Below are positions 1 to 8,926 of a stretch of 64,000 nt of DNA, piece by piece. Position numbers and translations under genes: made by a program. The stretch is from a virus: IMG/VR virus record IMGVR_UViG_3300046463_000548, positions 89,707 to 153,706 of that record; one strand, written 5' to 3'. Each line of letters starts with the position of its first letter. The stretch's first letter is position 1. The notes below the pieces were generated by a model, which saw nothing but the letters and a program-made list of their open reading frames with translations, was not told the origin of the DNA and ran no database searches.

Positions 1-252
1 GTTGTCTGCGCGGATACCCTGTTCCAACTGTGCGTACGACGCTTCGAATTTCTTCGCCTGCACTTCGGATGCGGAGATTGCCTGTGCGAATGTGGTTGCT
101 GCGAGAGACGAAAGACCGTTCAGGACCGAAGAGACTCGCGAGAAGTCTGCGGTGGATGCTCGACCCTGAACGATGTTGTTGAGTGACGAGCCTGCGCTGT
201 TTTGCAGGCTCTGCCATTTCTTTGATGCCTGATCACTATTGAACCCAGCCAT
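1..252 (-). CDS. Partial gene: N-terminus of an unknown tail-region protein
   Basis: This frame is open from an ATG at 252 to the window edge, giving the first 84 residues; the rest lies outside. The visible part begins MAGFNSDQASKKWQ, is rich in Ala, Ser and Gln, and looks helical, with no signal peptide or membrane segment. It follows a short gene and a gp26-like baseplate gene on the same strand. In T4-like gene orders, hub or tape-measure genes follow gp26 and gp51, so a tape-measure or hub protein is possible by position, but nothing in the residues proves it. Confidence 0.7.
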   Translation of the reverse strand, partial: MAGFNSDQASKKWQSLQNSAGSSLNNIVQGRASTADFSRVSSVLNGLSSLAATTFAQAISASEVQAKKFEASYAQLEQGIRADN

Positions 253-255
253 CTT

Positions 256-408
256 TTACCCCACGTACTGTTTTCCTTCCTGTGCCGCTTTGATACGGTC
301 ATCCCGCCGCGCCTGTGCAGCATCGGAAAACTGCTGGAATTGATAGATAGGGGTGTCCTCGCTGATCTGAACGTGGTATTCGCTCAGAATCAGCAGATGC
401 CTATCCAT
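256..408 (-). CDS. Small protein after the gp26-like gene (gp51-like position)
   Basis: A 50-residue protein starting MDRHLLILSEYHVQ. I chose the ATG at 408 because AAGGA lies five bases upstream; an in-frame ATG at 453 would overlap the previous gene by 32 bases and has no ribosome site. It is charged and helical, and ends two codons before the next gene. T4 has a small gene, 51, after gene 26 for hub assembly; the match here is by position only. No known domain is recognised. Confidence 0.55.
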   Translation of the reverse strand: MDRHLLILSEYHVQISEDTPIYQFQQFSDAAQARRDDRIKAAQEGKQYVG

Positions 409-421
409 CACTTCCTTGGCG

Positions 422-1765
422 CTAGTTAGCGGGAAAGAAGCTGTGGGCAGCAAGCGAAAGCTTACTTTCGCTCATTGCACCACACCCCTTGCACTGGATT
501 TTTACGGTTTGATCTACGCCATAGTTACGAACTGCTTTGTCGTAGTCCTTAATTAGCTGCACCTGATCAGGAGTCGCGTTCTCAACGATGGCCACACGCT
601 GATCCAACGTCAGATGAAGCTCCTGATGTTGGATGTGCGTAGCCAACTGCGCGAGGAACGAAAACTCAGCACGCTGATCCGGGTCCTGCATCTTCGGATG
701 CTCTGCGAATTCGATTACATCGCGCATCGTCGGCGGACGAAACACCATGGTCGATGCGTCGCTGAAGTGATAAATCTCCGGGTCAGGAATCGTTTCGAGT
801 TCGGTGACTTTGACTGACGCGTTGGTGATGACTTGCGAAATCTCCAGCGACGATTCAGGAAGAACTGCCGCTTCGATTTCCGCGTAGTGCTCGTCCGTCA
901 TCTGGCCCGCGCGCACCATCGCCTGGAAGTCGATCAAGCGCAGACCATTCTCTACGCGACGTGTATGCTCCGGGTTCTTGCATCTCGTGGTGTGCACGAA
1001 ATTCGATTTCGTGAATGAGTTCTGACGCAGCCAGAACAGCACGAAGTAGAAATCAGGTAGCGTCAGTTCGAACGCGAGAGGCACGCCATTCCATGCCGGA
1101 TCACTCGTGTACAGAACAGAAGACACAGCCTCAACTACAGGCTGCAGCGACTGCTCGCGATGCGCCTTCTGGAGCTTGGCTATATGCTTGGCGAGAAACG
1201 GCTTTGCATAGAGGTCCTTGAACCCGTAAAAGGCGAAATGCGAGGGCAGACCCAGCGAGAATGAGGAACCATCCGCGACCGGTGTCTGAAACCCGGGCAT
1301 GGGATTGCCCACTTGATTTTGTGTATCCGGCGCGGTCTCGTGCTGTTGCATGGACTGATGGACCCACGAGAAATCATCGGCCGCTGGTACCTGCGGTTGC
1401 ACAGCCTGAGCAATCGGCCGTTGCTGCGTTTGCGGGGGCCGTGATTGAGCCTGTTGCTTGGCCTGCGGAGGAACGCGGTGCTGAACCATCGGAGACGGCT
1501 GCGGTTGAGCAGCCGGTGCTGCATGCGTTTGCGTTTGAGCCAGAGCCATCTGGTCCAAGCTCTGCGCGTGCATTGCAATGCCAGGACGCTGCGGCTGCTG
1601 TACACGGGGACCTTGGTCCTCAGTCGGCACCATCATCGGAACGCCCGGGAGCTTGATCGGCTTCGGAAAATGCGCGACGCTTTTCATGCGGTCCTGTTGG
1701 GCGCGTGCCAGTGCATCCTTTTTGTCCTGCGTAAATGGCATGAATTCTGTCTTCTTTTCAGACAC
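422..1765 (-). CDS. Baseplate hub/assembly prot., T4 gp26-like C-terminal domain
   Basis: A 447-residue protein. Residues 1 to about 160 are a disordered linker rich in Gln, Pro and Ala. From about residue 170 a folded domain contains FELTLPDFYFVLFWLRQNS followed by a Cys-His site (RCKNPEH), and the C-terminus carries a second zinc-type pair (CKGCG) ending in a hydrophobic SFFP tail. This layout, a Leu-Pro-Asp-Arg-type core with a closing Cys-x2-Cys-Gly and a terminal Phe-Phe, is that of the T4 gp26 baseplate family. It lies directly downstream of the gp54-like gene, as expected for baseplate genes. The long Q/P linker is unusual, since T4 gp26 is about 208 residues. Confidence 0.65.
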   Translation of the reverse strand: MSEKKTEFMPFTQDKKDALARAQQDRMKSVAHFPKPIKLPGVPMMVPTEDQGPRVQQPQRPGIAMHAQSLDQMALAQTQTHAAPAAQPQPSPMVQHRVPPQAKQQAQSRPPQTQQRPIAQAVQPQVPAADDFSWVHQSMQQHETAPDTQNQVGNPMPGFQTPVADGSSFSLGLPSHFAFYGFKDLYAKPFLAKHIAKLQKAHREQSLQPVVEAVSSVLYTSDPAWNGVPLAFELTLPDFYFVLFWLRQNSFTKSNFVHTTRCKNPEHTRRVENGLRLIDFQAMVRAGQMTDEHYAEIEAAVLPESSLEISQVITNASVKVTELETIPDPEIYHFSDASTMVFRPPTMRDVIEFAEHPKMQDPDQRAEFSFLAQLATHIQHQELHLTLDQRVAIVENATPDQVQLIKDYDKAVRNYGVDQTVKIQCKGCGAMSESKLSLAAHSFFPAN

Positions 1766-1794
1766 GTTGTTAACTCCGGTTTATGAGCAAGAAT

Positions 1795-2949
1795 TTAGAG
1801 TGAGGCGAAGCCCGAACCAACGGCATTAATCCCGCGTTGAAGCAGGGCAGAGCCCGCGTTGGTTATCACTGAACCAAAGCTGTTGATGGTTGCGGTTATC
1901 GCGTTGTTAGTGCCGTTTTGAGCCACCGAGCCGGGAAGGATTGAACCCGCGTCCACCAGGTTCACGAAAACGTCCCCGACTTCGAAGGTCACTTGATTGA
2001 TGATCCGGTTGCTGTTGCCAGATTCCATGGCGTACGACTCAACGTTAGACGGCCAGCATTCGGTGTACTCGACAATCGCGAGAACGTTCGACGTAACGTC
2101 CAGCAGGTAGATGAAGATCGGAAACTTGTAGTCGGAAGGACGACCCCAACCACCTCCCATACTCGCTGCCTGATTAGCGGAGAACGGCGTGATAATCGCG
2201 TTCTGCCACGCCTGTATGTAGGTCAGCGCAACGTTTGATGAGTCCGCGTAGATTCCGAGACGCAAGCTGCCGACTGAATACTTCGCTGGGTACGCACGCG
2301 GGCGGCCCTCACGGAAAATGTGCTGAGCCTCAAACGTGCGGAAGGGCAGGGTAGCCTGCTCAACGTAGTACCACGGAAGCTGCGCGGCGTTAGATGTTGC
2401 AATCTGGCCGCCCAAGGCCGATGTCAACCCACCGGCCAGTGCTGAACTCAGGTTCGATAGAATCGAACTGGAAGTCGCATTGGATGCCGTCTGGTTCGAG
2501 CCGGGAGTAATCACGGGCATCTGCGCGTACCACGTGTACGCGAGCATAGGATCGGAGCGAGCTTGCGCACCAGCCAGATCGTAGCCCGGGTTGATACCGT
2601 TATTTGACGAGCTTTGGAAGGAGGTCCCGGGACTCGAAAGCACGGAGCCGGAAGACGCCATCCCACCTAAGCCGGATATAGCGGCCGAAAATGCGTTTGC
2701 CGGGGCCGAGGCGAGCGTAGAAACCGCTGCAGAGACATTCCCCGTGAGTAGGTCACCGGCTGCACCAACGACCGAACCTAAGGCCGATTTGACGGTATTG
2801 GACGCGGCACCTACGACATTGGATACAACTGTGTTCTTGGCGTTTGAAACGGCACCGGTAATGCCAGTCTTGATACTGTTGATCTGGCCTTTGGTATTTA
2901 CTTTGATTTGACTTTCGGCGGAAGATACTGCATCGGAGAGAAACGACAT
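1795..2949 (-). CDS. Tail-tube initiator / baseplate protein, T4 gp54-like
   Basis: A 384-residue protein. The first 150 residues are a low-complexity Ala/Ser/Gly/Val stretch. A tube-fold domain follows at about residues 185-320, with LPWYYVEQATLPFRTFEAQ, a basic strand around REGRPRAYPAKYSVGSL and FPIFIYLLDVTSNVL, patterns seen in the gp19/gp54 tube family. The family initiates the tail tube on the baseplate. The start ATG at 2949 is preceded by AAAGG, which lies in a small hairpin (see 2961-2974). It is transcribed ahead of the gp26-like gene. Confidence 0.7.
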   Translation of the reverse strand: MSFLSDAVSSAESQIKVNTKGQINSIKTGITGAVSNAKNTVVSNVVGAASNTVKSALGSVVGAAGDLLTGNVSAAVSTLASAPANAFSAAISGLGGMASSGSVLSSPGTSFQSSSNNGINPGYDLAGAQARSDPMLAYTWYAQMPVITPGSNQTASNATSSSILSNLSSALAGGLTSALGGQIATSNAAQLPWYYVEQATLPFRTFEAQHIFREGRPRAYPAKYSVGSLRLGIYADSSNVALTYIQAWQNAIITPFSANQAASMGGGWGRPSDYKFPIFIYLLDVTSNVLAIVEYTECWPSNVESYAMESGNSNRIINQVTFEVGDVFVNLVDAGSILPGSVAQNGTNNAITATINSFGSVITNAGSALLQRGINAVGSGFASL

Positions 2950-2960
2950 AGGGCAGACCT

Positions 2961-3029
2961 TTCAAAAGGTGCGCCCTAACAATGAATGACAGGCGTTTGA
3001 ACCTCTAACGCCTGTCTGTGCGTTAGGGC
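2961..3029 (-). promoter_or_regulatory. Structured 5' leader of the gp54-like gene
   Basis: Two structures precede the start codon at 2949. A nested hairpin has outer arms 2973-2980 and 3022-3029 (GCCCTAAC/GTTAGGGC) and inner perfect arms 2989-2997 and 3007-3015 (ACAGGCGTT/AACGCCTGT). Nearer the gene, ACCTTTTGAAAGGT at 2961-2974 can pair the AAAGG ribosome site with CCTTT. Control of gp54 translation is an inference. Confidence 0.45.
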
Positions 3030-3073
3030 AAAAAAGAGGGCGGCAAACCCTCGAAGGTCTTAGCGCCGCCCTT
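3030..3073 (-). terminator. Rho-independent terminator
   Basis: Read on the minus strand, GGGCGGC (3071-3065) pairs with GCCGCCC (3044-3038) and is followed by a run of six T (3035-3030). It lies downstream of the gene ending at 3173 and upstream of the gp54-like leader, separating the portal group from the tail group. Confidence 0.75.
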
Positions 3074-3172
3074 GATACAGTTACATGCAAGCCCCCTTCC
3101 CTATGGGAATTCCGTGGCCCTTGCTCAAAGCCAACTTGCATGCACCTGTTCGAGTTACTATGAAATTGGAGG

Positions 3173-3631
3173 TCAGTTGCCCCAGATCATCAACAACGCC
3201 GGGTCTACCGGGATATAGCCATTAGGTGCTGGTCTCAGCAGTGATATGGAATCCGGCGCGAGCCGCCCCTGCGGAGGCAAGTAATAGCCGTTGTTTCTGG
3301 CGTCATCAAGAACGACCATCTTGGGATCGGCCTTCGGCACGTACAGGTCACGCTGAATCAGCGTCCGTGTGTTTTCCACTTCTTCCGGCCAGTGCTCTTC
3401 TGTCCGATAGGCAATCCAGTCCTTGGCTAGTTCCGGCTTTACGAGCAGGGTCAATCCGAGTCCTGAAAGCATACGTTCCGGCTGCTTGTCGAGACCAACG
3501 ACCACCACCTCTGAGTACTGTTGACGGGCGTTAGCCAGCAGCGTAAGACAGTCGCGAAGCATCTGCCCTTCAACTGCTGGCGTGTACTTCGTGTAAGTCA
3601 CACCGATGTAGAAAATACGAGGCTTTTTCAT
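3173..3631 (-). CDS. Hypothetical protein
   Basis: A 152-residue soluble protein starting MKKPRIFYIGVTYTKYTP. It has alternating hydrophobic strands such as EVVVVGLDK and KMVVLDDARNN that suggest an alpha/beta fold like a nucleotide-binding or glycosyltransferase-like domain, but I see no catalytic motif. It overlaps the previous gene by an ATGA and is the last gene before the terminator at 3030-3073. Confidence 0.7.
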   Translation of the reverse strand: MKKPRIFYIGVTYTKYTPAVEGQMLRDCLTLLANARQQYSEVVVVGLDKQPERMLSGLGLTLLVKPELAKDWIAYRTEEHWPEEVENTRTLIQRDLYVPKADPKMVVLDDARNNGYYLPPQGRLAPDSISLLRPAPNGYIPVDPALLMIWGN

Positions 3632-3855
3632 CTCTTTGTCCCCTTAGCTAGGGCTCGCGCTTTCTCCAGCGGAACCAGATAGACGCGATCATTTGATGTC
3701 AGAGTAAATCGCACCAGGTCAGGATCAGAGGACTGACGAACTCCAAACTTTGTACCTTTCTCCAAAGTAACACTGCTCGTTATCTTCAACGACCGGCCGC
3801 TGTAAGTGAACCAGTCGAAGTTTTCCTCAGTTTTCTTCAGAAGGAAGCTGTACAT
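3628..3855 (-). CDS. Small hypothetical protein
   Basis: A 75-residue basic protein starting MYSFLLKKTEENFDW, predicted mainly beta strand. Its start overlaps the portal stop and its stop overlaps the next start (ATGA), so it is translated in the portal operon. No family recognised. Confidence 0.65.
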   Translation of the reverse strand: MYSFLLKKTEENFDWFTYSGRSLKITSSVTLEKGTKFGVRQSSDPDLVRFTLTSNDRVYLVPLEKARALAKGTKR

Positions 3856-5750
3856 TATTTGTAATTCCCAAAACCCGGAAGCGTTGCGCGGCCCAGCTTT
3901 TGCACGTTAGCCCGACGCAGCTTCTCCTGATAGTGCGGGTCACCATCGACCTTCTTCGCGATCTTCATAATCTGATCGTGCGCACGGTGGCGACGGTCTG
4001 CCATCGCCGCAGAAGGGATGTGCCGAACCTGATCGGTTTTCGTCAGCGCCCACGCATCACCCGAATCACCGAAGTCACGTGAAAGCAGGGGCTTGCGGTA
4101 CGCGCGTTGCTGCATGAGGTTTGCGCTCATCGACGTATGCTGGTTAGTCCGTTCGATCAATGCGGAGAGTTCCGGCTGCTCTGCGTCATCGATTTCACGC
4201 TCGTCATCATCGAACTCGTTGGAGAAATGATCCTCGCCCTCGTGCGATGTATCCTTGCCGGTGAATTCCTCCAGGCGCTGACGCAACACCTTGTCTTCAT
4301 CGAGGTCGCGTACCAGCGCGTCCGGGTCGATCTTTGCAGCGGCCATCCACATCTTGAGAGGGATAGGGACGCCCTTTTCCGAAGCCATTTCGAGCAGTTC
4401 CATCATGTTCTCTTCGCCCTTCGCTTCAAGCTCCTTGTGCCAGTGAAGCTGCGGCATCTTGAGGTTCGAACGGTTGGCGCGGTTGAACAGGAAGTCCACA
4501 ATCTTGCCGCTCTTCGCTTTGTTCTTCGGATCGACATACAGATCGTTGACCACAGCAATCAGCGGGAACAGCTTCGCGTAGAACACGCGGTCCGTCAGGT
4601 CTGTGCGGTAGCTATTCATCGTTTCGAGGAACGTTGAATATGCAGACTCTGCTGCCGCGTACGACGATTCGCCAGACAGGAACGACTCACTGATGCCCAG
4701 CGCCCGGAGCTTGTACGGAACAAGCACATCGGCCATGTCCGTCCACTTCCAGAAATCGCCACCTGGTCGGATGTCTGCAGCCTGCACCGAATTACGTGTC
4801 GAAATCCATCCGCCCAACGGGTCGAATTCGGCCTGCTGGAACTGCGATACGAGCGCCTGGAGTTCTTCGCCGGTCGGAGTCCAGTTGTCATCGCCAGCCG
4901 TCAGGTGAGTCATCGCGCGTTGACGACGCTGAGCCTCAACAAGCGTCCCACGGAACAGCGTCTTTTCGATCAGATACATCGGCAAGATGCGGTGCAAGTA
5001 GGACGTGTATGCGCGGTCCGTTGTTGAACGGCGCGGGACGAACAGTGTGGTCACCGGGTCCAGCGTGAACGCGCCCGACTTCAGCATGTCCAGGAACTGC
5101 GGAGGCATCGAGTCGAGATACTTCCGCGCGTACTCTGACGTGTCGTGCATGAACTGCTGTGTTGACTGTCCAACACGCACATTGATCGTCGGGTCGATAC
5201 CCCAGAACGGGGAGGGGATCACGGCGCAGGACAGCGCGTCATGAATCAGCGTGTCCATGAACTGCTTTGAACGGGGATCGAACACCAACGATCCACAGAA
5301 GAAACCATCAGTCAGGTGAGCCGTCGATATCGTAGGCATCATCTGGCGGAGGTTCAGTCGGTCTAACGCCTCTTCATAGAACTTCAGTTCTTTCTCTTCC
5401 AGACCGCGCAGTTCCCAATCGGAGAACGGAAAATGCGACTGGATGTCCACAGACGAACCCGCTGTGTTATCGAACAGATACATATCCCGGTAGAACAGGG
5501 CTAGGGTAGAGGTGTCGATCAGATGCGGGTCTGCCGGGATGATACCCGTCATGTAGTACTGGTAGTTCGACTGCCAAAACCCGTTCACGGACATTGATGC
5601 GCCGCCCGATGTTCCGCTCATACCCATGCTTGCGGTCACCTGCGTCATCGAACGCGGGGACGCACGGTGTACGATGGTGTTCCCCGGTGATTCGCCCATC
5701 ATGTTTATTGAGCCGTTTGTAACGCCCAAAATGCGCTTCTTGCTGTACAT
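3855..5750 (-). CDS. Portal protein (T4 gp20-type role)
   Basis: The portal forms the ring at one capsid vertex through which DNA enters and to which the tail joins. The 631-residue protein has the portal-type segment LIEKTLFRGTLVEAQRRQR, then HLTAGDDNWTPTGEELQ, DPLGGWISTRN, GGDFWKWTD and LRALGISESFLSGE in the expected order at about residues 250-390. The last 100 residues are acidic and then basic, and may be flexible. I chose the ATG at 5750 (MYSKKRILGVTNG), with AGGA upstream; an in-frame ATG at 5828 would overlap the previous gene by 41 bases. A piece of this sequence recurs in the gene at 43305-43910. Confidence 0.85.
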   Translation of the reverse strand: MYSKKRILGVTNGSINMMGESPGNTIVHRASPRSMTQVTASMGMSGTSGGASMSVNGFWQSNYQYYMTGIIPADPHLIDTSTLALFYRDMYLFDNTAGSSVDIQSHFPFSDWELRGLEEKELKFYEEALDRLNLRQMMPTISTAHLTDGFFCGSLVFDPRSKQFMDTLIHDALSCAVIPSPFWGIDPTINVRVGQSTQQFMHDTSEYARKYLDSMPPQFLDMLKSGAFTLDPVTTLFVPRRSTTDRAYTSYLHRILPMYLIEKTLFRGTLVEAQRRQRAMTHLTAGDDNWTPTGEELQALVSQFQQAEFDPLGGWISTRNSVQAADIRPGGDFWKWTDMADVLVPYKLRALGISESFLSGESSYAAAESAYSTFLETMNSYRTDLTDRVFYAKLFPLIAVVNDLYVDPKNKAKSGKIVDFLFNRANRSNLKMPQLHWHKELEAKGEENMMELLEMASEKGVPIPLKMWMAAAKIDPDALVRDLDEDKVLRQRLEEFTGKDTSHEGEDHFSNEFDDDEREIDDAEQPELSALIERTNQHTSMSANLMQQRAYRKPLLSRDFGDSGDAWALTKTDQVRHIPSAAMADRRHRAHDQIMKIAKKVDGDPHYQEKLRRANVQKLGRATLPGFGNYK

Positions 5751-5787
5751 GTGTTTAATCCTGTTGTTCGATGCACTCGTACACGGC

Positions 5788-6285
5788 TCATTGCCTTGAC
5801 CTTCGCGCGTATCGGTTAAAGTCGGCATTCCGGAAGGCCAAACGTATGCATAGGTTCAGCTTTGTGTCAGAGGCGATTTCTCGGTATTCCGCACGTTGAA
5901 CCATGCGCAGGGTGTACCTAGCGCTCGCACCGTTCTTGGCTATGAACTTACGGACAACGAAGATGCCAACGCCTTTCGGAATGTCGCCCTTGATCGTCTC
6001 GTAGGTCTTGGAACCAACTACGAAAAACAATTTATTCGAGTAGTCCAGATACTTGGGCCACTTACCTGCACGGTGATCCACGTAGAAATCAGCGGGGCAG
6101 CTTTTGATTTCGCAGATGACGACTTCGCCTTTCATGTTGACGGCGAGTAGGTCTGCACGCAGCGCCCCGCTTGGGTTTAATCCGACCTCCGCATTCACCG
6201 CATAGCACTTATCTGTGTAATACCTTCGCACCTGATCCTTCAGAAGCTGTGCGATATCCTTGCGGGTCATCTGTGTTTTGATCAT
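5788..6285 (-). CDS. MmcB-like PD-(D/E)XK nuclease-fold protein
   Basis: A 165-residue protein with RADLLAVNMKGEVVICEIKS at about residues 43-62, the D...E-x-K core of PD-(D/E)XK nucleases, followed by KWPKYLDYSNKLFFVV, a pattern typical of the MmcB DNA-repair family. MmcB proteins are linked to mutagenic repair in alphaproteobacteria. In a phage it may act in DNA repair or host DNA breakdown. Its 3' end lies next to the portal gene. The family call is from motif memory, not a search. Confidence 0.65.
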   Translation of the reverse strand: MIKTQMTRKDIAQLLKDQVRRYYTDKCYAVNAEVGLNPSGALRADLLAVNMKGEVVICEIKSCPADFYVDHRAGKWPKYLDYSNKLFFVVGSKTYETIKGDIPKGVGIFVVRKFIAKNGASARYTLRMVQRAEYREIASDTKLNLCIRLAFRNADFNRYARRSRQ

Positions 6286-6971
6286 CGTTGAAGGAACTTC
6301 ACCATGTCGTCTCGTATCTTTCCGTACTGATCCTGGAGGAACGCTGCGATACGTTCCCGGCTATCCAGTTGGACCTTTCGAAACTGTTTGTACTGTTCCT
6401 CGTCACCCACAACTTCCTTGGTATCGTGCGCAACCTTTGCATACTCGGTCATCACCTGCATCGCCATGTCCAGGAACGCGGGGCGCAAGATGTTTTCTGT
6501 TATGGCGACGCCTAGCGCGCCCCGATCCTTAGTTGATTGCAGATCGATCACAAGCTCGCGAATCGTCTGAACCAGCCCGTTGTACGAGTGGACACCGTAC
6601 CGGCCGTTCGACTCGTGAACGCCCTTTTCGACTTGCGCAATCAGGTTGATTGACGACTGAATCAGTCGCTTGTTGAGTTTGGAGATAGTGGAGTCATCAT
6701 CGTCACCAGACTCCAGCAATTCGACCATCTCTTCAGCGTCGTCACCGAAAACGGTGCGGAGATTGGCGAGGTTCGACGGAGCGTCTGTCGCTGCTTTCTT
6801 ACTCTTGCGCTCAGGCTCAACGATCACCAGTTCTGTGCTCGCTTTCTTTTTCTTCAGACGGGGTTGGTCGTCATCATCGTCATCCAGCGACATCGTGGGG
6901 CGCTTGCTCTTCGGCTTGCGATTAAGATTGAAGTCCTCATCGACTTCGACAGCAACAGACTTTTTCGGCAT
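6282..6971 (-). CDS. Hypothetical protein with acidic/lysine-rich N-terminus
   Basis: A 229-residue protein. Residues 1-65 are low complexity with a run of Asp (LDDDDDDQPRLKKKK), resembling the tails of the proteins at 13407-14912 and 63151-63921. The rest is helical, from about residue 65, with no enzyme motif. It sits between the portal-MmcB pair and a zinc protein, with an ATGA overlap downstream. A scaffold or small-terminase role is possible by position only. Confidence 0.7.
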   Translation of the reverse strand: MPKKSVAVEVDEDFNLNRKPKSKRPTMSLDDDDDDQPRLKKKKASTELVIVEPERKSKKAATDAPSNLANLRTVFGDDAEEMVELLESGDDDDSTISKLNKRLIQSSINLIAQVEKGVHESNGRYGVHSYNGLVQTIRELVIDLQSTKDRGALGVAITENILRPAFLDMAMQVMTEYAKVAHDTKEVVGDEEQYKQFRKVQLDSRERIAAFLQDQYGKIRDDMVKFLQR

Positions 6972-6974
6972 GGC

Positions 6975-7481
6975 TTAGACTTGGGAATCAGGGATCGGTA
7001 TTGCGATGCGATGCTCGTCGCACGTGAGCACCGGGAATCCGTTTGCGTGGGAGCGCTCCATCGGCTTGCGGCACTCCGGGCAGAGACCGGCACCGGCCAC
7101 GTCGGCGGACATGTCGATACGCGCGTGAACCTTGGACGCAGACGCTTCGAGCTTTTTCTGTTTGTCAGAGACGGTTGCAGATGCCGTCATAAATGCTGCT
7201 GGTATCTTCTTCATAATCAAGTCCTTTGGGGTGAATAAGGCATCCTGACGGGGCGTCATTCCGTCAGGACACGCGAGATACTGAATGGATGCCACGCCCA
7301 CCGAACCCCAATGGGGATTTGACCGTTCGGCGTCTAGCCTACGTAACTCCTGGCAGTAGTCCCTTCGCCACACAACGCCTAGGTGAGCAGCGGCTTTGGA
7401 GGCGAAATATTTCGGGTTTCTATGCCACTCGGTGATCGTTCCGTCTTTCAAGACACACCGTCCCCACACGTACCAGTTCAT
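6975..7481 (-). CDS. Hypothetical protein with C-terminal zinc site and a likely internal start
   Basis: Starting at the ATG at 7481 (ATGA overlap with the previous stop) the protein has 168 residues. The C-terminal part contains CPECRKPME and a later Cys-Asp-Glu-His, a zinc-binding layout. An in-frame ATG at 7214 has a strong AAAGGA site eight bases upstream, like those of the phage's main genes, so a separate 79-residue zinc protein (6975-7214) may also be made. No family recognised. Confidence 0.6.
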   Translation of the reverse strand: MNWYVWGRCVLKDGTITEWHRNPKYFASKAAAHLGVVWRRDYCQELRRLDAERSNPHWGSVGVASIQYLACPDGMTPRQDALFTPKDLIMKKIPAAFMTASATVSDKQKKLEASASKVHARIDMSADVAGAGLCPECRKPMERSHANGFPVLTCDEHRIAIPIPDSQV

Positions 7482-7915
7482 AATTGGGGCCCGGTGATCA
7501 CAGCTTCGTGGTTCAGACCGTGCACGATCAAAATACTGACCTTGGCAAACAACGTGTACGGCGGGTCGGCTTTGTCGCTGTTCCGGAACGGAGACATGAG
7601 CGGACAAACCGTAACGAAAATGCGGGGGCACACTTCGCCGCGAACCTGTTGGCGCATCATCGAGGTGATTGTCTGAATGATGGAGTGGGTGAATACGTGC
7701 GCTCGCGCTTCCTCATCTTTCGCAGATGTCACAACTTCCAGGCCGAACGGCAGCGGGGTATAGATACGACCGTCAACCTCATGTGTGGGCTGCTCACCCT
7801 CTCCAAGGATTGCGCAGTTGATACCCATATCGTTCAGTCCGGCCGTCACTACGTCGGGAAGGATTAGGCTCATCGGGTGGTACCGATGCATATCGACAAG
7901 CTTGAGTTCTGGCAT
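7478..7915 (-). CDS. Hypothetical protein
   Basis: A 145-residue protein beginning MPELKLVDMHRYHPM at the ATG at 7915; a start further upstream at 7993 would overlap the previous gene. It has mixed alpha/beta character with a strand-rich C-terminus (FAKVSILIVHGLN). Start and stop are joined to neighbours in the resolvase group. Function unknown. Confidence 0.65.
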   Translation of the reverse strand: MPELKLVDMHRYHPMSLILPDVVTAGLNDMGINCAILGEGEQPTHEVDGRIYTPLPFGLEVVTSAKDEEARAHVFTHSIIQTITSMMRQQVRGEVCPRIFVTVCPLMSPFRNSDKADPPYTLFAKVSILIVHGLNHEAVITGPQL

Positions 7916-7949
7916 CTTTGATTTTTGTCTTTGAATAACAGTTTCAGGG

Positions 7950-8312
7950 CTAACCCCGTCCACGGATGAATGTTGCGTGTGCCCGCAGTACACTGACGAA
8001 CGTGTTCACCTGATAGGTGCCGTTCTCGATTTCAACAACGTGAATCTCACGGAGCGTCATCTTGTCCGTACCTTCAGTCGCGGCCTTAGCAAAGGCACTA
8101 GAGAAATCCCGCAGCAGATCACGCGCGACTTCAAAAGGCGTTGGCGTGTGATCGTAGCTTTTGGTCCACGGAAATTCTGGGCAGGTGATCCACTTGCCTC
8201 GTTCCGGACCTTTAGTCACGGACCAAGCGGAGACCATTCCGTCGTCCAGCCAGACCAACCTAACCCCTTGTTGATCTAGATATTCCTGAATCCGTTCGGA
8301 GTTCGTGATCAT
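7950..8312 (-). CDS. Hypothetical protein
   Basis: A 120-residue soluble protein starting MITNSERIQEYLDQQG. Its start overlaps the resolvase stop (ATGA), so the two are translationally coupled. No domain recognised; the C-terminus is rich in beta strand (IHVVEIENGTYQVNTFVSVL). Confidence 0.65.
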   Translation of the reverse strand: MITNSERIQEYLDQQGVRLVWLDDGMVSAWSVTKGPERGKWITCPEFPWTKSYDHTPTPFEVARDLLRDFSSAFAKAATEGTDKMTLREIHVVEIENGTYQVNTFVSVLRAHATFIRGRG

Positions 8313-8926
8313 GCTGAATCCCTTCGGATGCGCCGCTGCTTCGGGGGCAGGAGCGATGAGTTCTCCGCCTGCATCATGATCTTGTGCGGGTCATAATCGA
8401 GCAGCGAGCCGGTTCCCTTTTCCAGACCGAAGATGCCGATGAAACACGCGTCCAACTGGTGAGGGGTGATCGCGCATTCTGCGTACATCGCATCGAGAGT
8501 CAGCGGATCAAATCGCCTGTTCCAAGCGTTCTTCCAGGTAGCGGCTGTGATTGCCTTGATCGGCAGTCTGTAGCCCCCTAGAAGCCCGACCATGACCCCC
8601 ACGTATTCGATCAGGGGCCCAGACTGTCCGCGCGTCTGGAACCGCTCTACGACGATTCCATTAGGCTGGTACACCGCAACCCATTTGTCGATTTCGGCAA
8701 GGAAGTCGTTGCGCTGCTGACCGTACGCAACCAGATCAGAAATCGGCTTTGTTACCAGCGAGTTCGCAACGATCTTCACCTTGCCGTGTTCGTTGCACGC
8801 AACTACTGAAATTCCGCAGTTGCGCGAACCAGGGTCCAGAGCGAGCACACGTTTTGTTGCATCGAGCAAGCCCGAACTTTCCGGAAGTGTGTATTCCTTG
8901 TTCGGTTTTATTGGTTTTTTCGGCAT
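8309..8926 (-). CDS. RuvC-like Holliday junction resolvase
   Basis: RuvC-type nucleases cut four-way DNA junctions; in phages they clear branches before packaging. The 205-residue protein has the three acidic RNase H-fold sites: VLALDPGSRNCG (first Asp, near residue 31), IVVERFQTRGQS (Glu, about 95) and a C-terminal HQLDACFIGIFG (Asp, about 157). The position next to the large terminase supports the packaging role. The start at 8926 gives MPKKPIKPNKEYT. Confidence 0.8.
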   Translation of the reverse strand: MPKKPIKPNKEYTLPESSGLLDATKRVLALDPGSRNCGISVVACNEHGKVKIVANSLVTKPISDLVAYGQQRNDFLAEIDKWVAVYQPNGIVVERFQTRGQSGPLIEYVGVMVGLLGGYRLPIKAITAATWKNAWNRRFDPLTLDAMYAECAITPHQLDACFIGIFGLEKGTGSLLDYDPHKIMMQAENSSLLPPKQRRIRRDSA

